From assembly GCF_021390535.1 (NCBI RefSeq), contig NZ_JAJUXG010000003.1, positions 558,001-622,000 of the forward strand: a stretch of DNA of 64,000 nucleotides, read 5' to 3'. The DNA is from Dyadobacter sp. CY312 (GTDB taxonomy: Bacteria > Bacteroidota > Bacteroidia > Cytophagales > Spirosomataceae). A program made the translations under genes and the position numbers. Of this stretch, positions 42,093 through 51,696 are shown piece by piece (positions within the stretch are counted from its first letter, which is position 1; the number at the start of each line of letters is the position of its first letter). The notes below the pieces were generated by a model. The model worked only from the letters and a program-made list of their open reading frames with translations, had not been told where the DNA came from and did no database searches.

Positions 42093-44606
42093 ATGACTAG
42101 ATTCCAGTTGGGTAAAAAATGTAAATATGTTTTACCGTATTTATTAAGCTTTATCATTTCTCTACCAGCTTTTTCACAAGTAATAGCACCCACTACCTCT
42201 GCTCCGGCACCTGCCGGCCCGGTTCAAAACACACAACCTGCAGGGAATCCAAGATCAACAACACCTAATAATCCAAGCGGTGCTAATACAGGAAACCAGC
42301 CCGCAGGTCAACAGAACAATGCCAACCAACAAGGCCCCGACAGCAAAACGACGGATAAAGGCAAAGCCGCTACATCCACAGAGGCAACCGACCCAAACAA
42401 TCCTGATCCTAAGGATCAAAGCAAAATAAATGAAACAAAATCCTCAACGCTTACTGCGGAAGAACAGGCGAAGGAGGAATTGAGAAACAAAATCTTTGGT
42501 TACTCAATTTTTGCCAACAAAAATCTGAATACCATACCTGATTTTCAAATCGCTACGCCTACAAACTATATCGTTGGACCAGGTGATGTTCTAAAAATAT
42601 TCTACTACAATTTCGCAGAGGCTTCTTATAATCTGGAAGTGAACCGTGACGGATTTATCCAGATTCAGCCAAGGGTTGGTAACGTGTACGTTGCAGGCCA
42701 TACCATTGAGGAAATACGCAAAATACTGATCGATAAGTTTACAAAGTTTAACGTTCCGGGCCTTATTGGCGTGAACGGTCAGCCGCCCCGAACCAAACTG
42801 ATGGTGACACTGGGAGAACTGAGAACTGTACAGGTTCTGGTTACAGGCGAGGTGATCAATCCGGGAACATACGAATTGTCTTCATTGGCATCCGCTTTTA
42901 ACGCGCTTTACCTTGCAGGAGGACCTAACGAAATTGGATCTTTCCGGGATGTAAAAGTTGTAAGAAATGGTAAAGTGATCTCTCACCTTGACATTTATGA
43001 CTTCCTGACAAAAGGAACGAAGGATGGCGATGTACGTGTGCAGGACAATGATAACATACAGGTAGGCTACTATTACAAAAGAGTGGAAATGGCGGGGTTG
43101 ATCAAACGTCCTGGGCTGTATGAGCTCCTGCCCGATGAAAAACTAAGTGACGCAATTAGCTATGCAGGTGGCTTCGACGACAAAGCTTTCCGCGGCAGAC
43201 TGAAAGTTGAGAGAATAACCTCAATGGAAAGAAAAATGTTTGACGTGTCCGAAGATCAGTATGCCAGCTTCGATATGGCAACTGGTGATTTGATAACCGT
43301 TGAAACAGTTCTTGATCGCTTTGAAAACATAGTTACCGTCGAAGGCGCCGTGATGCGTCCGGGTAATTATTCTCTTGATAACAGCCCCTCTCTTAAAAAA
43401 TTGGTAGACAACGCACAGGGACTGCGAGAAGATGCATTTATAGGACGGATCAACGTGCTTAGAACCCGCCAGGATCTTACCATCGAAAATATCTCACTCA
43501 ACTATGCGGATATTGTGAATGGAACCACACCTGACCTGATGCTTACACGCCTGGATCAGGTTATAATTCCTTCCAAGTTTGCAATGGCTGAGACAGCTTT
43601 TATCTCAGTCGAAGGTGAAGTAAACAATATGGCTATTGGCGAAAACGAGGGTAAATTCCCTTACACTGCCAATACAACCCTCGAAGACGCTCTTTTAAAA
43701 GCAGGCGGTTTTAAAGAGTCTGCTTACACCAGTGAAGTAGAAGTGGTTAGAAGGAAGAGAAACGGCATTGCGGGTGCTGCCAATGCACAGATTGCAGAAA
43801 TACACAAGTTCAACATTAACCGCGACCTGTCTCTGAACAGTAACCAAAGTAACTTTATCTTACAGCCTTTTGATCAGGTTATCGTTCGCAAATCTCCTAA
43901 TTATGTAGAGCAGCAATCTGTTTTTATTGAAGGAGAAGTACTGGTTCCGGGTGAATACAGCATTATCAACAAAAATGATAAAATTAGTGACGTGATTAGA
44001 AGAGCTGGTAGTCTTACCGAACTTGCTAATCCGGAAGGTGCGACTTTGCTAAGACGATCAATCAACAGAAGCCTTAATGAACCAATTGATTATGCTCAAG
44101 CTGATGCTGTTGAGAATAGCATAAAATCCGGAACAATTGTTGGCGACTCTCAGGGCGTCAAGGAAGAATCTATCGGTATTCAACTGAAAAGTATTCTCAA
44201 GTCGCCGGGATCTTTTGAAGATCTTATCATACAGGAAGGAGATATAATACGTATCCCGAAACGTCTGGAAACGGTACAGGTTATAGGCCAGGTGCTTTAC
44301 CCTACCACAGTGAAGTATGGTAAAGGCATGGCTTTCACAGACTATATTTCACAGTCGGGTGGATTCACGACACAGTCATTGAGAAAAAGTTCATATATCA
44401 AATACCCTAACGGTAATGTTGACAGAACCAGAAGATTCCTGTTCTTCAATGTTTATCCGAAAGTACAGCCCGGATCAGAGATTTATGTACCTCAGAGAGC
44501 AGCACCTGCACTTAACACGCAGCAGGCAATTACAACTGCCACAGGCTTGTTAGGCTCTATAATGACGCTGGTAGTAACCATTCTTGCTTTCCGTTCCATC
44601 AACTAA
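42093..44606 (+). CDS. Large OPX-type polysaccharide export protein with several SLBB domains
   Basis: The 837-residue protein has a signal peptide (to about residue 30), a low-complexity linker rich in Pro, Asn, Gln, Thr and Ala (about 32-115), a polysaccharide-export domain (about 153-215; YIVGPGDVLKIFYYN) and then about five SLBB-type segments with recurring GEV..PG.Y signatures (VTGEVINPGTYEL, VEGAVMRPGNYSL, IEGEVLVPGEYSI, VIGQVLYPTTV). It ends with a hydrophobic helix at 810-832. It is more than twice the length of E. coli Wza, with more SLBB domains. It should carry the polymer through the periplasm and outer membrane. It heads the locus and is 5 bp from the co-polymerase gene. Confidence 0.9.
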   Translation: MTRFQLGKKCKYVLPYLLSFIISLPAFSQVIAPTTSAPAPAGPVQNTQPAGNPRSTTPNNPSGANTGNQPAGQQNNANQQGPDSKTTDKGKAATSTEATDPNNPDPKDQSKINETKSSTLTAEEQAKEELRNKIFGYSIFANKNLNTIPDFQIATPTNYIVGPGDVLKIFYYNFAEASYNLEVNRDGFIQIQPRVGNVYVAGHTIEEIRKILIDKFTKFNVPGLIGVNGQPPRTKLMVTLGELRTVQVLVTGEVINPGTYELSSLASAFNALYLAGGPNEIGSFRDVKVVRNGKVISHLDIYDFLTKGTKDGDVRVQDNDNIQVGYYYKRVEMAGLIKRPGLYELLPDEKLSDAISYAGGFDDKAFRGRLKVERITSMERKMFDVSEDQYASFDMATGDLITVETVLDRFENIVTVEGAVMRPGNYSLDNSPSLKKLVDNAQGLREDAFIGRINVLRTRQDLTIENISLNYADIVNGTTPDLMLTRLDQVIIPSKFAMAETAFISVEGEVNNMAIGENEGKFPYTANTTLEDALLKAGGFKESAYTSEVEVVRRKRNGIAGAANAQIAEIHKFNINRDLSLNSNQSNFILQPFDQVIVRKSPNYVEQQSVFIEGEVLVPGEYSIINKNDKISDVIRRAGSLTELANPEGATLLRRSINRSLNEPIDYAQADAVENSIKSGTIVGDSQGVKEESIGIQLKSILKSPGSFEDLIIQEGDIIRIPKRLETVQVIGQVLYPTTVKYGKGMAFTDYISQSGGFTTQSLRKSSYIKYPNGNVDRTRRFLFFNVYPKVQPGSEIYVPQRAAPALNTQQAITTATGLLGSIMTLVVTILAFRSIN

Positions 44607-44611
44607 ATAAC

Positions 44612-45682
44612 ATGGCAAATACCGTTCGACAAGTTCCTGATGATGAATTAACTCCTCAGGACGTTATTGAAAAAGTTCAGCTGATAAAAACAGCTTTTCT
44701 AAAAAACTGGAAAGTTATCATTCTATTACCCCTTATTGGTTTTGGTATCGGTTACGGGCTTGATATGGTCCTGAAAACACCAAATGAATACGAAGCTGAG
44801 GTTGTGTTTAACCTTGGCGGTGGCCAGAGCTCGGGCGGATTTGGCGACATGGCCGGCTTGCTGGGACTGGGAAATGCACCGGATGCCAATATTTTCACCG
44901 GAGAAAACTTCTTCTACTTTGTAAAGTCGCGTCCTGTTATTGAACGTAACCTTTTGAAGGAGTTGGAAATAAACGGAACAAAAACCATCCTTGCCAATTT
45001 CTATATAGATTCCAGCGGAATCAAAGAAAAAGAATGGGAGAAAAATCCTGAATTCCATACCTTCAAGTTCACGACAAGTGATCCCAAGAAGGTCGACATG
45101 AACGGAAGGATTATTTTAAACCAACTGGTTAGAAAAGCCGCATCAGCGACAGAAATTGGTCCTTTGGAAAGAAAATCATCATTTTCCAAACTTTCCACTA
45201 AAATGGAAAATGAACATCTTGCCGGCTTATGGGTTACCTCTCTGCTTAGTACTGTTGAGGAAATGTATACCGAAAACCAGACTCAGAAAACCAGAAAACA
45301 ACTACGTCTGCTTGAAAGCAGGCGTGACTCTCTCGGTCGCGTTTTAGGAGTTGCTGAAAATCGGCTTGCCAGAGAGATGGACATCAGTGCGCAGGTATAC
45401 GACCCTACCGTAAAAGTTTCAGCGTCAAGAATGGAGAAAAAATCTACATTCTTGCAGCAAATGTACTATGAAGCAATGGCCAACGCTGAAAAAATGCGCG
45501 TATCACTTGTGCGTGAAGCCCCATTGTTTACTGAAATTGAAGGTATTAAAACGCCTCTGGATATGACCTCGGTAACTCAAACAAGAGCCAAAATCGGAGC
45601 TCTGATCGGTTTATTCCTTGCTTTGGTTTTCACCTATCTTCGCACGGTGTTAGCACCTGCGCCAAAAAAGGTTCAGGATTAA
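44612..45682 (+). CDS. Wzz/KpsE-type chain-length or co-polymerase protein without kinase domain
   Basis: The 356-residue protein has the PCP layout: a cytoplasmic start, a membrane segment at about 31-52 (WKVIILLPLIGFGIGYGLDMV), a large periplasmic domain with coiled coil at about 205-300 and a second membrane segment near 325-347 (KIGALIGLFLALVFTYL). Walker motifs and a tyrosine-rich tail are absent, so it is not a Wzc-type tyrosine kinase. A glycine-rich segment (GGGQSSGGFGDMAGLLGLG) follows the first membrane helix. It should pair with the OPX protein encoded upstream and the ABC exporter downstream, as KpsE does with KpsD and KpsMT. Confidence 0.88.
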   Translation: MANTVRQVPDDELTPQDVIEKVQLIKTAFLKNWKVIILLPLIGFGIGYGLDMVLKTPNEYEAEVVFNLGGGQSSGGFGDMAGLLGLGNAPDANIFTGENFFYFVKSRPVIERNLLKELEINGTKTILANFYIDSSGIKEKEWEKNPEFHTFKFTTSDPKKVDMNGRIILNQLVRKAASATEIGPLERKSSFSKLSTKMENEHLAGLWVTSLLSTVEEMYTENQTQKTRKQLRLLESRRDSLGRVLGVAENRLAREMDISAQVYDPTVKVSASRMEKKSTFLQQMYYEAMANAEKMRVSLVREAPLFTEIEGIKTPLDMTSVTQTRAKIGALIGLFLALVFTYLRTVLAPAPKKVQD

Positions 45683-45691
45683 TTCATTCTT

Positions 45692-46519
45692 ATGCAGCAT
45701 TTAACTACTATAAAGGCAGGAGGTTCAGAAAAAGATTACTGGAAAGATCTCTGGCTCAACAGACAATTACTTTGGATTTTATCAAAACGCGATATTTCCG
45801 TTCGTTATAAGCAAACATTACTGGGTTTGGCATGGAGTGTTTTGCGCCCGTTGATGACAATGTCCATCATGGTATTCGTTTTCAGCCTTGTTGCAAAACT
45901 TGAAGGCGATCCCGGAATCCCTTATCCATTGATGGTACTGAGCGGACTTACGATCTGGACCTTTTTCTCCAATACCTTTACACAGATCAGCAATAGTATC
46001 TTAATTAATTCTAATCTGGTTTCAAAAGTATATTTCCCCCGGCTTCTTATGCCATTAAGTTCGGTGGCAGTCGGCTTTGTAGATTTTGTAATCACATTCG
46101 TAATATTCCTCATTTTCACAGTTGTATCCGGTTACGGACTTAGCTGGAATATTATTTTCCTTCCGGCATTTGTTATCCTGACGTTCATAATTTCACTGGG
46201 ATTCGGACTTTTTTTTGCCGTACTAAATGTTCGTTTTCGGGATATAGGCCAACTCATACCATTCATCGTTCAAGTTGGATTTTACGTTTGTCCTATTGCT
46301 TACACCAGCCGCCTTGTAGAAGGACAATGGTTTGAAAACATTTATAAACTGAATCCGATTGTTGGAATTATTGACGGATTCAGATGGTGTCTGTTGGGAG
46401 ATAAAGCTTATTTCGATCCGCAGAGCCTGTATTCTACCACACTCATTTCACTCGTGATATTGATTTTATCAGTGCTATATTTCCGTAAAAAGGAGAATAC
46501 GTTCGTTGATCATATCTGA
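45692..46519 (+). CDS. wzm: ABC-2 type polysaccharide exporter permease
   Basis: The 275-residue membrane protein has six predicted membrane helices and the family signatures ISVRYKQTLLGLAWSVLRPL near the N-terminus, YFPRLLMPLSS in the middle and LNPIVGIIDGFRW near residue 225. It forms the channel half of a Wzm/Wzt-type exporter that moves lipid-linked polysaccharide across the inner membrane. The start lies 9 bp after the co-polymerase gene and the ATPase gene follows 17 bp later. Confidence 0.92.
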   Translation: MQHLTTIKAGGSEKDYWKDLWLNRQLLWILSKRDISVRYKQTLLGLAWSVLRPLMTMSIMVFVFSLVAKLEGDPGIPYPLMVLSGLTIWTFFSNTFTQISNSILINSNLVSKVYFPRLLMPLSSVAVGFVDFVITFVIFLIFTVVSGYGLSWNIIFLPAFVILTFIISLGFGLFFAVLNVRFRDIGQLIPFIVQVGFYVCPIAYTSRLVEGQWFENIYKLNPIVGIIDGFRWCLLGDKAYFDPQSLYSTTLISLVILILSVLYFRKKENTFVDHI

Positions 46520-46536
46520 AATAGCTATTTTTGTCC

Positions 46537-47799
46537 ATGCCTGTAATTGTAGCTGAAAACATCAGCAAAAAATATATAATCGACCACCAACGCAAAAGTG
46601 GTGGACCTTCCAGCTTCCGCGATATTGTCTCCGATACCGTAGACAAAGTATTTTCGCGTAAGAATAAAAAAGACGACTTCGCAGAGAAAGAAGAATTCTG
46701 GGCTTTGAAGGATGTTAATTTCAGTATCGACCAGGGTGACCGGATAGGGATCGTTGGACATAACGGCGCTGGAAAATCAACATTGCTCAAAATACTAAGC
46801 CGGATTACTGAACCAAGTACCGGACAAATCAAAATCGAAGGACGCATTGCCAGCTTACTTGAAGTTGGAACAGGTTTTCATCCGGAACTAACCGGGAGAG
46901 AAAATATTTTCTTGAACGGAGCTATTCTCGGAATGGCTAAAAGCGAAATCAAACAGTCATTTGATGCCATTGTGGATTTTGCGGGCGTAGAGAAATTTCT
47001 TGATACTCCCGTGAAACGTTATTCATCCGGAATGTATGTGCGGTTGGGTTTCGCTATCGCTGCCCACCTCAACCCTGAGATTCTGATCGTTGATGAAGTA
47101 CTTGCCGTTGGCGATACTGAGTTTCAGAAAAAATGTCTCGGTAAAATGAGAGATGTTTCTGAAAGTGGCCGCACACTGCTATTTGTAAGCCATAATCTTA
47201 CTGCCATTCAGGCACTTTGTAACAAGTCGTTCTATTTTGAAAAAGGCCGGCTTATTGATCAGGGGGAAACCACACATATTGTAACGAATTACCTGAGCAA
47301 AGTTTCTCACAAAATGCTGGAAAAACACTGGGATGACATTGATCATGCGCCCGGTAACGACCAGGTGAGAATTAAGAGTTTCAAACTTGTCCCTGAATTT
47401 CAGGACAACCTCTCTCACATCGATGTTCGTACCCCGCTTGATTTTCAGTTTCAATTCTGGAATTTGGAGGAAGGCGCCAACATCAATCTGAGCATGCACC
47501 TTTATACTTTCACCGGTGAGTGCATATTCAACGTGGGTACACAGTCAGAAGCATTTGGCAAAGGACTTGTTACAGGGACGTGCAGTATTCCGGGCAATTT
47601 CCTGAATGATGGTTCCTATGTTGTTTCTATGATGATTGTGAAGGATACCAGTACCATCCTGTACAACATGGAAGAAGCACTTATTTTTGATATTGAGGAT
47701 TACCGCGAAAATGTGACCTGGTATGGTAAATGGCCTGGATATATTCGCCCTCAACTTAATTTCTCAATTAGCCAAACTGAACACCTGGTGAATGATTAA
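46537..47799 (+). CDS. wzt: Polysaccharide exporter ATPase with Wzt-type C-terminal domain
   Basis: Translation most likely starts at the ATG at 46537 (MPVIVAENISKKYII), rather than an in-frame TTG two codons earlier, giving 420 residues. The ABC domain has Walker A GHNGAGKS, signature YSSGMYVRLGFAIAAHL and Walker B ILIVDEVLAVGD. About 160 residues follow (from about 260), a beta-sandwich extension like the carbohydrate-binding domain of O-antigen Wzt proteins, which recognise the finished chain end before export. That domain suggests a chain-terminating modification on the glycan. The next gene overlaps by 8 bp. Confidence 0.93.
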   Translation: MPVIVAENISKKYIIDHQRKSGGPSSFRDIVSDTVDKVFSRKNKKDDFAEKEEFWALKDVNFSIDQGDRIGIVGHNGAGKSTLLKILSRITEPSTGQIKIEGRIASLLEVGTGFHPELTGRENIFLNGAILGMAKSEIKQSFDAIVDFAGVEKFLDTPVKRYSSGMYVRLGFAIAAHLNPEILIVDEVLAVGDTEFQKKCLGKMRDVSESGRTLLFVSHNLTAIQALCNKSFYFEKGRLIDQGETTHIVTNYLSKVSHKMLEKHWDDIDHAPGNDQVRIKSFKLVPEFQDNLSHIDVRTPLDFQFQFWNLEEGANINLSMHLYTFTGECIFNVGTQSEAFGKGLVTGTCSIPGNFLNDGSYVVSMMIVKDTSTILYNMEEALIFDIEDYRENVTWYGKWPGYIRPQLNFSISQTEHLVND

Positions 47800-48877
47800 C
47801 GTCACTAAAACTTTTTTACCCGATCAGGAAAAATACCTTCAATACGTTCGTGAAATATGGGACCGTGGGTATCTGACCAATAACGGACCTTTATTACAGG
47901 AGCTTGAATCTCAGTTAAAGGATTATCTTAACGTAGACCATCTCTATTTCTGTGGTAACGGCACGATTGTCCTACAGATTGCGATCAAGGCACTTGAAAT
48001 TACGGGAGATGTTATAACGACTCCGTTTTCATACTGTGCCACTTCCAACGCTATTTTGTGGGAGAAGTGTACACCCATATTTGTAGATATAGACCGGGCA
48101 ACTTTTAACATTGATCCGGATCTGATCGAACAGTCCATCACCCCTGCGACCACCGCCATTCTGGCAACGCACGTGTATGGAAATCCTTGTGATGTAGAAA
48201 AAATAGAGCAAATTGCCAGGAAGCATAATCTGAAAGTCATTTATGACGCAGCGCATGCTTTTGGAGTGAAATACAACGGTAAGTCTCTCTTGTCCTATGG
48301 AGATATCAGTACATGCAGTTTTCATGCAACGAAGGTTTTTCACACCATCGAAGGCGGTGCACTGATTTCCAATCATCCGGAACTTGATCAGAAACTGAGT
48401 CTTTTGCGCGCATTTGGTCACAGGGGCGATGAATCTTATCATTTTGCAGGAATCAACGGAAAAAACTCAGAATTCCATGCAGCTATGGGCTTGTGCAATC
48501 TTCCGCATGTAGGCGAAATCATTGCCGAACGTAAGAATATTTTCGATGCTTATGATGCCTTGCTGGATTGGAACAAACTGGAAAAGCCTTTCAGAAGCAG
48601 TGAAGTCGAGTATAATTATGCCTACTACCCTGTTGTTTTCTCTTCCGAACAGGTGATGAAAAAAGTAATGGAAGCATTGGCAGAACAGGAAATTATTCCG
48701 CGCCGGTACTTTTACCCGTCGTTAAATACCCTGCCTTTTATGCCGAATCAAATCCCCTGCCCTGTTTCCGAAGATGTTTCGCTAAGGGTATTGTGTTTGC
48801 CTCTATATGTTGGTTTGGCCCAGGAGGACATTGAACGTATAGCTGCCATTATTAACAAAAGTCTTTTATCACCATAG
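47792..48877 (+). CDS. DegT/DnrJ/EryC1-type sugar aminotransferase
   Basis: The 361-residue PLP enzyme has D152 in VIYDAAHAFG and the internal aldimine K181 in SFHATKVFHTIEGGA, the latter typical of enzymes that aminate nucleotide-linked 4- or 3-keto-6-deoxyhexoses (VioA, FdtB and QdtB type). TTPFSYCATSNAILW near 76-90 is the usual early motif. It would produce a dTDP- or UDP-amino-deoxyhexose in the cytoplasm. The gene overlaps wzt by 8 bp. A WbqC protein and a beta-helix acyltransferase are encoded 2-4 kb on, which suggests that the amino group is later acylated. The keto-sugar must come from enzymes encoded elsewhere. Confidence 0.9.
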   Translation: MINVTKTFLPDQEKYLQYVREIWDRGYLTNNGPLLQELESQLKDYLNVDHLYFCGNGTIVLQIAIKALEITGDVITTPFSYCATSNAILWEKCTPIFVDIDRATFNIDPDLIEQSITPATTAILATHVYGNPCDVEKIEQIARKHNLKVIYDAAHAFGVKYNGKSLLSYGDISTCSFHATKVFHTIEGGALISNHPELDQKLSLLRAFGHRGDESYHFAGINGKNSEFHAAMGLCNLPHVGEIIAERKNIFDAYDALLDWNKLEKPFRSSEVEYNYAYYPVVFSSEQVMKKVMEALAEQEIIPRRYFYPSLNTLPFMPNQIPCPVSEDVSLRVLCLPLYVGLAQEDIERIAAIINKSLLSP

Positions 48878-48881
48878 CATT

Positions 48882-50933
48882 ATGGTTATTATATACCTGA
48901 TTTCCCTTATTATATTACTGTGCGGTGTTGGTTTTGTTTCTAAAAAAATTGCACAACCATCACTCACCGAATGGATCTTAATTTCGTTCGTACTCTTCGT
49001 AGGCTGTGTCATCCCAACCGGATTTGTACTTTCCGCACTTGATCAGACTGCCAATGTTTTTTCCTGGATTATAGGAACTTACATGATGCTGGCTGTTCAG
49101 CTGGGAGTTTGGAGCCTTTTAATTCCGGGAAAACAGGATTATGCCGTCTCTTCAATTGTTAACAACCGGCTAAGTACTTTTGTAATTTGGGCAAGAGAGC
49201 TTTCTCCATATCTCAAATTCATATTCGCTTTCATGTTTGGCACCATGGTCATTATTGGGATAACCAATCTGATACTGGTGCTATTTACAGTACCCAATGA
49301 GTGGGACAGCATGACGGGGCATTTGAACAGGGCAATTCGCTACATTCAGCGCGGTACCATGGCTCATTTTGGCGGTACCAACTGGAACATGGATACCTAT
49401 CCTAAAAGCCTCACCAGCATTCAGATCTATTGTTATCTTATCAGTGGAAATGTTGAAAACGCCTTCAAATTTATTCACCATTTATCCTATTACATCACGC
49501 TGATTGCGGTATTCGGGATAGCACAGAGAATAGGTAGAAATCTTTCAGCGAGCATATTTTGTGCATTTGCATACGGTATGTTTCTGGATTTTCTGATGCA
49601 GGCCATCACCACTGAGACCGATATTGTGCTTACGGCATATTTGAGTTGCCTGCTGTATTTTCTCTTCACCTATTTCAACACCCGGGATAACCGTTACCTA
49701 TATCTTTCCGGGCTTGTGTTCGGTATCGTTTTCGGGCATAAGGCTACATTTGCGCTTTTGTTACCGTCGGTATTTGTTGTGATGGTATACACCGTTTTTC
49801 TAGCACCGGATTTCAAAATCTTCTTCAACAGATTTCTGAAACTGGGGCTAGCCATTTTAGTTGCCGTTTGCATTTACATGCTTCCCACCGGTTATATTAA
49901 AAATATTCAGGTTTTTGGTCACCCAATTGGCCCTCCTACCGCGTTAAAACATCAATCCATCGAGCGTTTCGGAACCGTAAAAAACGGCATCAAACAAGGC
50001 AGCAGAAACGTGGTGCGTTACAGTTATGATTTTTTCAATCTGGACGGACTGCGAAACGCGCAATGGGGTTACGACCTTAATACGGTGATACGTAAACCAA
50101 TTGTGCTGCTGGAAGACAAGCTAAATATGAGGCTTGATGAGGAAACTGAATACGCCATTGTGCCATTTTCATTCCAACGCCGGTTCGATTTCTATAATGC
50201 AAATCCTTATTGGGGGATTTTTGGCTTCGCCCTTATTCTTCCATTAATATTACTCGTTTTTTTCAGAGTGGTTTGGTCGCGCGTCCATTGGTTTTTGGCG
50301 CTCGCCTTTATACTGCATTTCTGCGCAATTTCATTTTCTGCCGTATATGATCCTTTTAAGGGAAGGTACTTTATAGAAACCGGTCTATTTGGCGTGCTGT
50401 TTCTGCTCTTGCTGTTTTCGCATCACCGCTTGTCCATTATTAAACCCCGCCGTCAGGTATGGAAGGGTTATGTGGCGATGATCGTGGTACTTGCATGCGT
50501 ATCCGCTTTGATGTCGGTATATCTTAACATTCGCTGCCTTCCAATCGGTGCTTATGGACACGAATCTGCATTAAAAATGGATCGGATTGAATTTCAGACC
50601 TTTGCCCGGCCAGACATTACACCTGCTTATAAGCAGTTCGATTCAATCGTTCCTCAGAACGCGACTGTTGCACTGGCAACTATCAACGACGATTTCGAAT
50701 ATCCGCTATACGGTGAGGATCTTTCAAGAAAATTAATCTCAATCAATCCATTTGAAGAAGGATTACGACCAATTCCCAAAGAGGCTGATTATCTGATGTA
50801 TGCCAGAAGCGTAATAAATGATACCAGCAGAATAAAAGCCTTACCCGGCGATTTGCGGCTCGGAACCGATACCACCATGAAAAATCTCATCGTGAAGGGT
50901 GAAGATTACTATCTCCGAAAGCTAAATAAGTAA
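48882..50933 (+). CDS. Multi-spanning membrane protein, GT-C-type glycosyltransferase-like
   Basis: The 683-residue protein has about twelve membrane helices and a soluble C-terminal periplasmic domain of about 130 residues. Early in the protein VPNEWDSMTGHLNRAIRYIQRG forms an extracytoplasmic loop with acidic residues placed as in PMT/ArnT-like GT-C enzymes, followed by MDTYPKSLTSIQIY. Such enzymes use polyprenyl-phosphate sugars to glycosylate a polymer or lipid outside the membrane. The assignment rests on topology and loop pattern only. It lies between the aminotransferase (5 bp) and the WbqC gene (63 bp). A polymer-modifying transferase or side-chain transferase is a fair guess. Confidence 0.65.
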   Translation: MVIIYLISLIILLCGVGFVSKKIAQPSLTEWILISFVLFVGCVIPTGFVLSALDQTANVFSWIIGTYMMLAVQLGVWSLLIPGKQDYAVSSIVNNRLSTFVIWARELSPYLKFIFAFMFGTMVIIGITNLILVLFTVPNEWDSMTGHLNRAIRYIQRGTMAHFGGTNWNMDTYPKSLTSIQIYCYLISGNVENAFKFIHHLSYYITLIAVFGIAQRIGRNLSASIFCAFAYGMFLDFLMQAITTETDIVLTAYLSCLLYFLFTYFNTRDNRYLYLSGLVFGIVFGHKATFALLLPSVFVVMVYTVFLAPDFKIFFNRFLKLGLAILVAVCIYMLPTGYIKNIQVFGHPIGPPTALKHQSIERFGTVKNGIKQGSRNVVRYSYDFFNLDGLRNAQWGYDLNTVIRKPIVLLEDKLNMRLDEETEYAIVPFSFQRRFDFYNANPYWGIFGFALILPLILLVFFRVVWSRVHWFLALAFILHFCAISFSAVYDPFKGRYFIETGLFGVLFLLLLFSHHRLSIIKPRRQVWKGYVAMIVVLACVSALMSVYLNIRCLPIGAYGHESALKMDRIEFQTFARPDITPAYKQFDSIVPQNATVALATINDDFEYPLYGEDLSRKLISINPFEEGLRPIPKEADYLMYARSVINDTSRIKALPGDLRLGTDTTMKNLIVKGEDYYLRKLNK

Positions 50934-50996
50934 GCCGTTAAAAAAGTCTTCGGTTCGTATTAACCATGGCAAATCCTGCCAGCAATCTGATAATTC

Positions 50997-51695
50997 ATGA
51001 CCATTGCCATCATGCAGCCCTATATATTTCCGTATATCGGGTACTTTCAACTAATCAATGCTGTTGACAAATTCATCATTTACGATGATGTCAATTTCAT
51101 TAACAAGGGGTGGATCAACAGAAACAACCTTCTGGTGGGCGGCAAACCTTACCTTTTCACCATTCCGCTAAAAGATGCCAGTCAGAACAAACTAATAAAT
51201 GAGGTACATCTCTTAAAAAATGATCCCTGGAGAAAGAAGTTTCTAAAAACCCTGCAACAATCCTATCAGAAAGCCCCTAATTATCAAAAGGTTTTTACCC
51301 TGATAGAAGAAATTGTAAATTTCGAACCAGAGACAATTCATGAACTTACCCTTTTTGCACTACAAAAAACGTGTGCTTACATGGGTATTCCGACTGAGAT
51401 CGTCCCCTCATCCGACATATATCATAACACGGATCTGAAGGGACCGGAACGCATACTTGATATTTGTAAACAAGAGAATGCCTCACATTACATCAATCCG
51501 GTAGGTGGCATGGAATTATACGATAAGGATCGGTTTGAGAAAGAAGGAATAAAGCTAAACTTTTTGAAAAGTGTGGTAAGTCCCTATTCCCAATTCCAAA
51601 ATGCTTTCGTACCTTGGTTGTCAGTTATAGACGTATTAATGTTCAATGACGCCGAAAAGGTTACCACACTCTTAAAAGATTACGAACTGATTTAA
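50997..51695 (+). CDS. WbqC-family protein
   Basis: The 232-residue protein begins with the diagnostic WbqC pattern: IAIMQPYIFPYIGYFQLI at 3-20, then FIIYDDVNFINKGWINRN and YLFTIPL. A conserved HYINPVGG lies near residue 163. WbqC-like proteins are found in polysaccharide and amino-sugar loci; I know of no firmly established reaction, so no function is claimed. The acyltransferase gene starts 1 bp after its stop and the aminotransferase lies upstream in the same operon, which suggests a role in building or transferring the acyl group of an amino sugar. Confidence 0.88.
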   Translation: MTIAIMQPYIFPYIGYFQLINAVDKFIIYDDVNFINKGWINRNNLLVGGKPYLFTIPLKDASQNKLINEVHLLKNDPWRKKFLKTLQQSYQKAPNYQKVFTLIEEIVNFEPETIHELTLFALQKTCAYMGIPTEIVPSSDIYHNTDLKGPERILDICKQENASHYINPVGGMELYDKDRFEKEGIKLNFLKSVVSPYSQFQNAFVPWLSVIDVLMFNDAEKVTTLLKDYELI

Positions 51696-51696
51696 A

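Noticed and set aside
46531-46536. TTG at 46531 as start of the exporter ATPase
   Set aside because: The ATG two codons on gives the normal N-terminus for the family.
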